Below are positions 40,755 to 45,418 of a stretch of 45,418 nucleotides of DNA, piece after piece. The DNA is from Fimenecus sp964527585. Lineage in GTDB: Bacteria > Bacillota > Clostridia > Oscillospirales > Acutalibacteraceae. Made by a program: the position numbers and the translations under genes. The DNA lies in the NCBI GenBank assembly GCA_964527585.1, contig CAZGPE010000011.1, positions 1 through 45,418 of the forward strand. The letters are read 5' to 3'. A model generated the notes under the pieces. It ran no database searches. It was not told the origin of the DNA and saw nothing but the letters and a program-made list of their open reading frames with translations. Numbering within the stretch: position 1 is the stretch's first letter; each line of letters starts with the position of its first letter.

Positions 40755-43431
40755 GTGCTTTATTAAGCACCTTAAATTCGCTCACACACGGCGAAAGTTT
40801 TATATCCGATTTCGGTACCGACATATTAACCGAATTATCTTCGTAATACGACCCGTCAAGAACACCGTCGATATAAATTTTGAGCATCGTGTTTTTTTCT
40901 CTTACGAGTGTGATTTTTTTACTGTCCGAATTTTCCAAAACGGTATTTCCGACGCATTTAAGTGAACAGCAATTAAACCTGACTTTTCCGTTAAGAATCG
41001 AAACGGCAAGAGAATTACCCTGTGAAAACAAAAGTTTTTCTTTCGAAAAAGAATTTATTTTCATAGTAAGAGTAAAATCGCCCTCGATTTCAGCCGGATT
41101 TTCAGCACAGTTACACATTACCCCGTCTTTATAATTTACAAGTGATTTTTTTGCATTGAGCGAATTTCCGTAAAGATCGCAAACGCTGTATTCAACAGTC
41201 ATTTTCTCTTCGAATATCGGTTCTTCGAATTCCACCTGCACATCACTGTAATTAGCAAGAAGTTTTGATTTAAGAGCCTTTCCCGAATAAACAAAACTGT
41301 TTTGAGAAACGACAATATGGCGGTCGAAGGAAAATACAGCCGTTTTTTCGTCAATGAATTTAGCCCCTTTAAGAACCGGAGCGGTTGTGAAATCATCACC
41401 GAATTTATAAACAATCACTTCATGAGCACCGAGTTGAACTTCGAGAGTATCGCCGTAAGAATACTTACCTGTGCATTTCTTTTCGGTATACGGTATAACC
41501 GTAACTGCGGAAAGATCGGATATGCTTTCTTCGACACCGATTTCCTTTTCGAGTTTCAAACTGATTTTCTTTATCTGATCGGAAGGGTTTCTCAAAGATA
41601 TAATACCGGTATTTCCGTTCCATGCGCTGTAACCGTAAATTTCACCCGAATCGGCTTTTTCTCCGATAATGCGGGATTTTTTCAGCGTCTCGAAGTTTTC
41701 ACCTATAAATTTCAGCACATCGGCATTTATCAGCCATTTTTCCTTATTAAATAATTCATAACTGTAATAGAGTTCCCAAAACGCCGTGCCTCTCGAAGCG
41801 AGCATATACATATATTTTCTGTACTCGTCATCGGTCATTTTAACATTTGCGGTATGAGCGTAGATAGGCTCATGGTTATACATATTCGAATTCGGAAACT
41901 GATACTGTCTTACTCTGTGAAAATCATAATAAAGAGAATCACGGTAAGTGAGCATTTTATCGAAATCTTCACCGCAAAGCGCTTTCCCGTCAGATGAAAT
42001 ATCGGTAAATCCGATGTCCTGACTGTTTTGCATCCAAACGCTGTTCACCCAATGTAAAAACCAAGGGCTCGGAACGGCATAACAAGTCATATTTATCCAA
42101 AGTTCCTTGCCTTGAGATGAACGGAATTTACGCATATTTTCGAAAATCGACAACCATCTCTCCCAGGTCTCTGTTATAACATACATATCGTTATAACCGC
42201 CGACAAGATGTCCGTGTTTTTTACTTGTGCAGGGTTTAAGCATAAATCCGTCAAGTTTCCAATACTCAATATCAAATCTTTCCATATAATCGAGAAAAAG
42301 AGGTTCGATATTTTTAAGGTATTTTTCATCGCCTATACAAATATCCTTTGAATTTCGGTTATATCCGCCTTTTTTGTTTTTCTCCATTCGTTTTGCAAAA
42401 GATTTATTATAATTATATCCGCCCCGTGGACCCAACCAAAGTCCGAAGTGCGATGAAAAGTTATTTGCAAGTCTTGACGAAGGATAAAGTTCTTCGGGAA
42501 ACTTACTGTTAAAGCACCAAAAATCGCTTTGATAATCATTCCAACCGTCATCTACAACATAAGCATCAAGCGGTTTCACACCGCTTTGCGTAAGACCTTT
42601 TTCGATATTATAAAAAGATTTTTCAATGTTTTCGGCTGTTATATCAAGCATATAGTCATACCACGAATTATATTGTGTCCGCAAATATGTTTTTTGAGAA
42701 ACAGTGTCGATATAACTTAAGAAATCCGCCCTTATTACATCAAAAGAGAGACTGTGTGCACTTCCCAAAACAGATTTATGAAAAGCGTGCTCCCGTTTAC
42801 CGTCTAACAATTCAGATAACGATTTTCCGCTGTAATACCGCAATCTTACCGTATTATCAACAATGTTGTTGTCGTTCATCGGAAATTCTGAACCGATAAA
42901 CATTCCGTTAAAATATACGGGTTGTCCCAATGAAGCGTGAAAAGCATTTATAAATGCTTTTTCCATATTCGGTCTTGACCATTTCTGTTTAACGGTGCCG
43001 TTAAAGACCAGGCGTTCCGTATCAACAGTATCAATACGCAAACCGAGATCTCCTTTTGCCGAAAAACAAAGTTGCTTTTTCATAAAAAAGTTTTCGTCGG
43101 ATAACGCATATATCAATCTAAACGATATTTCGGTCCTTTTATAAACAGCGGGCTTAAATACAAATTCCAAAATAGAAACCGAATCTTTTTTGTAAGAATT
43201 CACCCTATCAACTGTTAACATTGAAGAATCAAGTCTGAACTTGCCGAACTTTTTAAGAAATGTTACCGAAAATTCTTCACTTGTTTTTTCACAGCGAAAC
43301 TCCAAGGGCGTTTCAAGGCGTTTATTTACAAGAGTTTCAGGACGGAGAACTCCGTCAGTATAAGTAAAACTTCTCGAAATATATTCGTTTCCGATTTCAA
43401 CTCTGTTATCGTTTTTAATAATATATGCCAT
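40735..43431 (-). CDS. Clan GH-D-like glycosidase (GH36-related) with C-terminal LamG-like domain
   Basis: An 898-residue glycoside hydrolase distantly like GH36 alpha-galactosidases and related alpha-N-acetylgalactosaminidases. An N-terminal beta-sandwich (about 1-260) precedes a TIM barrel with LDAYVVDDGWNDY (about 290), the probable nucleophile Asp in YWKLDGFML (about 390) and a possible acid/base Asp in QNSQDIGF (about 470), a spacing like that of GH36. A C-terminal beta domain and a LamG/concanavalin-like module (about 745-898, with LKIYIDGVLDGS) follow. No signal peptide is present. The ATG at 43431 is used: GGAGAG lies 12 bases upstream and the gene begins two bases after the preceding stop; the frame is open to 43500 but that part overlaps the upstream gene. 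Family and substrate are uncertain. Confidence 0.75.
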   Translation of the reverse strand: MAYIIKNDNRVEIGNEYISRSFTYTDGVLRPETLVNKRLETPLEFRCEKTSEEFSVTFLKKFGKFRLDSSMLTVDRVNSYKKDSVSILEFVFKPAVYKRTEISFRLIYALSDENFFMKKQLCFSAKGDLGLRIDTVDTERLVFNGTVKQKWSRPNMEKAFINAFHASLGQPVYFNGMFIGSEFPMNDNNIVDNTVRLRYYSGKSLSELLDGKREHAFHKSVLGSAHSLSFDVIRADFLSYIDTVSQKTYLRTQYNSWYDYMLDITAENIEKSFYNIEKGLTQSGVKPLDAYVVDDGWNDYQSDFWCFNSKFPEELYPSSRLANNFSSHFGLWLGPRGGYNYNKSFAKRMEKNKKGGYNRNSKDICIGDEKYLKNIEPLFLDYMERFDIEYWKLDGFMLKPCTSKKHGHLVGGYNDMYVITETWERWLSIFENMRKFRSSQGKELWINMTCYAVPSPWFLHWVNSVWMQNSQDIGFTDISSDGKALCGEDFDKMLTYRDSLYYDFHRVRQYQFPNSNMYNHEPIYAHTANVKMTDDEYRKYMYMLASRGTAFWELYYSYELFNKEKWLINADVLKFIGENFETLKKSRIIGEKADSGEIYGYSAWNGNTGIISLRNPSDQIKKISLKLEKEIGVEESISDLSAVTVIPYTEKKCTGKYSYGDTLEVQLGAHEVIVYKFGDDFTTAPVLKGAKFIDEKTAVFSFDRHIVVSQNSFVYSGKALKSKLLANYSDVQVEFEEPIFEEKMTVEYSVCDLYGNSLNAKKSLVNYKDGVMCNCAENPAEIEGDFTLTMKINSFSKEKLLFSQGNSLAVSILNGKVRFNCCSLKCVGNTVLENSDSKKITLVREKNTMLKIYIDGVLDGSYYEDNSVNMSVPKSDIKLSPCVSEFKVLNKALAFDEV

Positions 43432-43433
43432 AA

Positions 43434-43892
43434 TCAGTTTTTCTCTCCAAAAATAATTTCGTCGACAATTTCCGCCGTGCTTCTTACGATTTCGGAACAC
43501 GGGCGTTTTTTATAATAGTGTTCTGTTCTTTCTTCGGGAATATGTGTTTCTTTTGTTTCTTTGTTAAGACCTAAAAGTTCTTTACAGACAACCGAGCCGT
43601 TTTGTCTCTTAAATTCTTCGGCGATTTTCTGAACTTTTTCGTATGTTAAAGCCTTACTTTCTTTATCTTTTCCTTCAGTTGCCCCGTAAAGCATACCTAC
43701 AACAAGCGAGGCTCCGGTCATCGCACCGCAAACTTCCCTCATTCTTCCTACACCGCCGCCGAGTCCTGCAGCAACTTTAAGTGCCGTTTTTTCGTCCATA
43801 TCGAATTTATCGCAAAACGCACAAAATACAGCCTGTGAACAGTTAAACCCTTGTTTGAAAAGTTCAAGTGCTTTTTCGGAATGTTCCGACAT
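43434..43892 (-). CDS. C_GCAxxG_C_C family protein
   Basis: A 152-residue member of the C_GCAxxG_C_C family (related to the split-Soret cytochrome region), which probably binds a metal or redox centre. Conserved parts: FNCSQAVFCAF at the N-terminus, GLGGGVGRMREVCGAMTGA in the middle, and single later cysteines in VVCKELLG and RPCSEIV. Function is not established. Start at 43892 (MSEHSEKAL) has CGGAGG seven bases upstream; the earlier in-frame ATG at 43910 lies upstream of that RBS. It has its own promoter and is followed two bases later by the large glycosidase. Confidence 0.88.
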   Translation of the reverse strand: MSEHSEKALELFKQGFNCSQAVFCAFCDKFDMDEKTALKVAAGLGGGVGRMREVCGAMTGASLVVGMLYGATEGKDKESKALTYEKVQKIAEEFKRQNGSVVCKELLGLNKETKETHIPEERTEHYYKKRPCSEIVRSTAEIVDEIIFGEKN

Positions 43893-43921
43893 ATAATCGC
43901 CTCCGTACAAATTTCTAATAT

Positions 43922-43950
43922 ATCATAACATACAATGGCTTTTATATCAA
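43922..43950 (-). promoter_or_regulatory. Promoter of the C_GCAxxG protein-glycosidase unit
   Basis: On the minus strand TTGATA (43945-43950), a 17-base spacer and TATGAT (43922-43927), 30 bases before the start. Confidence 0.7.
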
Positions 43951-43958
43951 ATAAAAAA

Positions 43959-43980
43959 TCCCGTTCTCGAAAGAACGGGA
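43959..43980. terminator. Terminator after rplL
   Basis: TCCCGTTCT (43959-43967) and AGAACGGGA (43972-43980) pair around CGAA, with A's on one side and T's on the other, so it can work in both directions. It ends the rplJ-rplL transcript. Confidence 0.9.
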
Positions 43981-44002
43981 TTTTTTATTGTTTGAGCGTG
44001 AA

Positions 44003-44380
44003 TTACTTAAGAGTAACTTTAGCGCCAACTTCTTCGAGCTTAGCTTTAGCAGCTTCAGCATCTTCCTTAGAAGCAGCTTCTTTAAGTACCTTCGGAGCAC
44101 CGTCAACAAGAGCCTTAGCTTCAGCAAGGCCAAGACCTGTGATTTCACGAACAGCCTTAATAACCTTAATCTTCTCTGCGCCTACTTCTGTAAGTTCAAC
44201 ATCGAATTCTGTCTTTTCTTCAGCTGCTGCTGCGCCGCTTTCTGCGGGAGCTGCTACTGCAACTGCTGCTGCAGCGGAAACGCCGAATTCATCCTCAACT
44301 GCGTGTACGAGCTCTGAAAGCTCAAGAACTGTAAGAGCTTTGATTTCTTCAATCATAGCTGCGATTTTCTCTGATGCCAT
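44003..44380 (-). CDS. rplL: 50S ribosomal protein L7/L12
   Basis: The 125-residue stalk protein that recruits translation GTPases. The N-terminal dimerisation helix pair (to about 30), an Ala-rich hinge (SAAAAVAVAAPAESGAAA, about 35-52) and the C-terminal factor-binding domain with KTEFDVEL, KIKVIKAVREITGLGLAEAK are all standard. The ATG at 44380 (MASEKIA) has TGGAGG eight bases upstream; the frame extends to 44395 without an RBS. It follows rplJ by 51 bases and is more strongly expressed than rplJ in other bacteria because several dimers bind each L10. Confidence 0.98.
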   Translation of the reverse strand: MASEKIAAMIEEIKALTVLELSELVHAVEDEFGVSAAAAVAVAAPAESGAAAAEEKTEFDVELTEVGAEKIKVIKAVREITGLGLAEAKALVDGAPKVLKEAASKEDAEAAKAKLEEVGAKVTLK

Positions 44381-44431
44381 TTTATTTTCCTCCAAATATT
44401 AAAATAAAAATTCAAAATTTATGCAACAAAA

Positions 44432-44974
44432 TTATTCTGCTGCGGGAGCTTCCTCTGCGGGAGCTTCCTCTGCGGGAGCTTCGCCGTTCTTATCAACAAC
44501 TGCCTGAATAGCACGGGCAAATGCAGCGATAGGAGCGTTGAAAGCACTGCAAACGGTAGCGAGCAATACTTCTCTTGACGGAAGTTTTGCAAGGCTTGTG
44601 ATTTTCTCAAGAGAAATTACTTCATCATCGAGGAAACCACCCTTAATGTTGAAATTCTCATTCTTGTCAGCGAATTTCTGAAGAATTCTTGCTGCTGCAA
44701 CATAATCATCCTCAGAAGTAGCAACTGCTGTTGTTCCTTCGAGAACGCCGTCGAGTTCTGCAAGATTTGTTCCATCAATAGCAAGATGGATAAGAGTGTT
44801 CTTTGTTACAGTGTATTTAACACCTGCTTCACGAAGCTCTTTACGAAGAGCTGTATCGTCGGCAACGGAAATACCTTTGTAATCAACGATAACACCTGCG
44901 CAAGCAGCGTCGAATCTTGCTTTAAGATCGGCAACTTGCTGTTTCTTGAGTTCTAAAACTTTCTCACTTGGCAA
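44432..44974 (-). CDS. rplJ: 50S ribosomal protein L10
   Basis: The 180-residue stalk base that binds 23S rRNA and the L12 dimers. The N-terminal rRNA-binding domain has VLELKKQQVADLKARF and VTKNTLIHLAI; a helical C-terminus for L12 binding follows. The start is TTG at 44972-44974, chosen because AGGAGG lies eight bases upstream and the protein then begins (M)PSEKVLELKK as in the family. The extreme C-terminus is a PAEEA repeat encoded by three 15-base direct repeats. An L10 leader and a terminator-like hairpin precede the gene. Confidence 0.97.
   Translation of the reverse strand: MPSEKVLELKKQQVADLKARFDAACAGVIVDYKGISVADDTALRKELREAGVKYTVTKNTLIHLAIDGTNLAELDGVLEGTTAVATSEDDYVAAARILQKFADKNENFNIKGGFLDDEVISLEKITSLAKLPSREVLLATVCSAFNAPIAAFARAIQAVVDKNGEAPAEEAPAEEAPAAE
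44441..44485 (-). repeat. Three 15-base tandem repeats in the rplJ 3' end
   Basis: TGCGGGAGCTTCCTC (plus strand) is repeated at 44441-44455 and 44456-44470, and with two changes at 44471-44485. It encodes the PAEEA-type tail of L10. Confidence 0.9.
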
Positions 44975-45026
44975 ACGAATTCACCTCCTATAAAAATGTT
45001 ACGCTTGCTTTATGAGATACAAAAAA

Positions 45027-45048
45027 CCTCTCTGCAAAGACAGAGAGG
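45027..45048 (-). terminator. Attenuator hairpin before rplJ
   Basis: On the minus strand CCTCTCTG and CAGAGAGG pair around TCTTTG and are followed by TTTTTT. It sits between the L10 leader and the rplJ RBS, so it would set the fraction of transcripts reaching rplJ. Confidence 0.85.
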
Positions 45049-45131
45049 CTCAAAACTTTAATAATAAGTTCCATTTCCTCGGTAGGCAGATAAACTTTAC
45101 GCATAAATGCACCTACTGTCTTCGGCAAGCG
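45049..45131 (-). ncRNA. L10 leader (ribosomal protein autoregulation)
   Basis: The minus-strand leader has CCGAAGACAGTAGGTGC (near 45112-45128) and CTGCCTACCGAGG (near 45079-45091), the two conserved halves of the L10 leader, where TAGG pairs with CCTA around a variable arm. The L10-L12 complex binds this structure and represses its own operon, here probably through the attenuator at 45027-45048. Confidence 0.9.
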
Positions 45132-45137
45132 GATATT

Positions 45138-45166
45138 ATATTAACATACCCTTACAGGTTTGTCAA
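45138..45166 (-). promoter_or_regulatory. Promoter of rplJ-rplL
   Basis: On the minus strand TTGACA (45161-45166), a 17-base spacer and TAATAT (45138-45143), ten bases after the rplA stop codon. There is no terminator after rplA, so readthrough may add to it. Confidence 0.82.
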
Positions 45167-45176
45167 GTGTCTGTTA

Positions 45177-45418
45177 TTAAACAGAATACTTGTTTGAATT
45201 GATTTTTACACCGGGGCCCATTGTTGTAGCAACAACGCATGATTTAATGTACTGGCCTTTAAGTGCAGCGGGTTTAGCCTTAACGATAGCGTCCATAAGA
45301 GTGTCGAAGTTCTCAACGAGCTTATCTGCACCGAATGAAACTTTACCGATGGGGCAGTGAATGATGTTTGTCTTGTCAAGACGGTACTCGATTTTACCTG
45401 CTTTTGCTTCGGTAACTG
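45177..45418 (-). CDS. rplA: 50S ribosomal protein L1, C-terminal part
   Basis: The last 79 codons of L1, which forms the mobile L1 stalk near the E site. The minus-strand translation has KAGKIEYRLDKTNIIH, PIGKVSF, an AKPAALKGQYIKS segment and the C-terminal TMGPGVKIN signature, and stops at TAA (45177-45179). The 5' part lies beyond the right edge of the window, so it is cut by the window, not broken. It is followed by rplJ-rplL, the usual rplKAJL order. Confidence 0.96.
   Translation of the reverse strand, partial: VTEAKAGKIEYRLDKTNIIHCPIGKVSFGADKLVENFDTLMDAIVKAKPAALKGQYIKSCVVATTMGPGVKINSNKYSV

Noticed and set aside
43432..43500. An N-terminal extension of the large glycosidase
   Set aside because: It overlaps the upstream C_GCAxxG gene; the extension has no RBS and is rich in Arg/Lys/Asn without similarity to the family.
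44441..44485. A CRISPR-like or mobile repeat
   Set aside because: The repeats are short, directly adjacent, in frame within rplJ and have no spacers.

Overview
The window looks like a chromosomal segment from a Gram-positive Clostridia bacterium, most likely of the Ruminococcaceae/Oscillospiraceae type. The grounds are Firmicutes-style regulation (a T-box, an L10 leader, a pyrR attenuator, a Firmicutes-type 6S RNA, strong GGAGG ribosome-binding sites, TTGACA/TATAAT promoters), gene families such as PyrR, AddAB, RqcH and SigA, and two small secreted proteins with cohesin-like domains. No insertion sequence, prophage, CRISPR array or tRNA gene was found. Almost all genes lie on the minus strand; the exceptions are the O-antigen-ligase-like gene at the left edge and a short plus-strand block at 32.4-34.6 kb (plsY, an aldose epimerase-like gene, a DUF1292 gene and 6S RNA).

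Layout, left to right. 1-130: a strong minus-strand promoter and rRNA-type leader pointing out of the window, so an rRNA operon probably starts just off the left edge. 340-1767: an orphan O-antigen-ligase-like membrane protein. 1813-5721: the dgt-dnaG-rpoD macromolecular-synthesis operon. 5800-6701: yigZ and rpmE. 6808-14937: addA-addB (double-strand-break repair) preceded in the same transcription unit by a GH27 alpha-galactosidase. 15109-16659: a PutP-type Na+/proline symporter. 16843-29750: a twelve-gene minus-strand run, ilvB-ilvN-ilvC-ilvD-(DUF815 ATPase)-ilvA-ridA-leuA-leuC-leuD-leuB-tetR, behind one T-box riboswitch whose likely specifier is a leucine codon. It encodes every step to the isoleucine, valine and leucine keto acids; no branched-chain aminotransferase is present in the window. 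30232-32330: pyrR-uraA behind a terminator/antiterminator leader. 32394-34600: the plus-strand block. 34621-36310: two tandem cohesin-domain surface proteins, each with its own promoter. 36315-43950: rqcH, Nif3-like, trmK, a DUF1858 protein, a GT2 glycosyltransferase, a large clan-GH-D-like glycosidase and a C_GCAxxG_C_C cysteine protein. 43959-45418: rplJ-rplL with an L10 autoregulatory leader, and the 3' end of rplA.

How they work together: most of the window is core information processing (primase, sigma factor, ribosomal proteins, 6S RNA, ribosome rescue) and amino-acid/pyrimidine supply, under RNA-based feedback at three places: T-box for branched-chain amino acids, an attenuator at pyrR, and the L10 leader. 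The accessory flavour comes from two glycosidases that lack signal peptides and from the two cohesin proteins, which suggest a carbohydrate-using gut or rumen lifestyle. The most unusual items are the tandem mono-cohesin proteins with different membrane/wall anchors, the large glycosidase with a C-terminal LamG-like domain, the DUF815 ATPase embedded in the ilv-leu operon, and the pyrR leader that lacks an obvious standard PyrR-binding loop.
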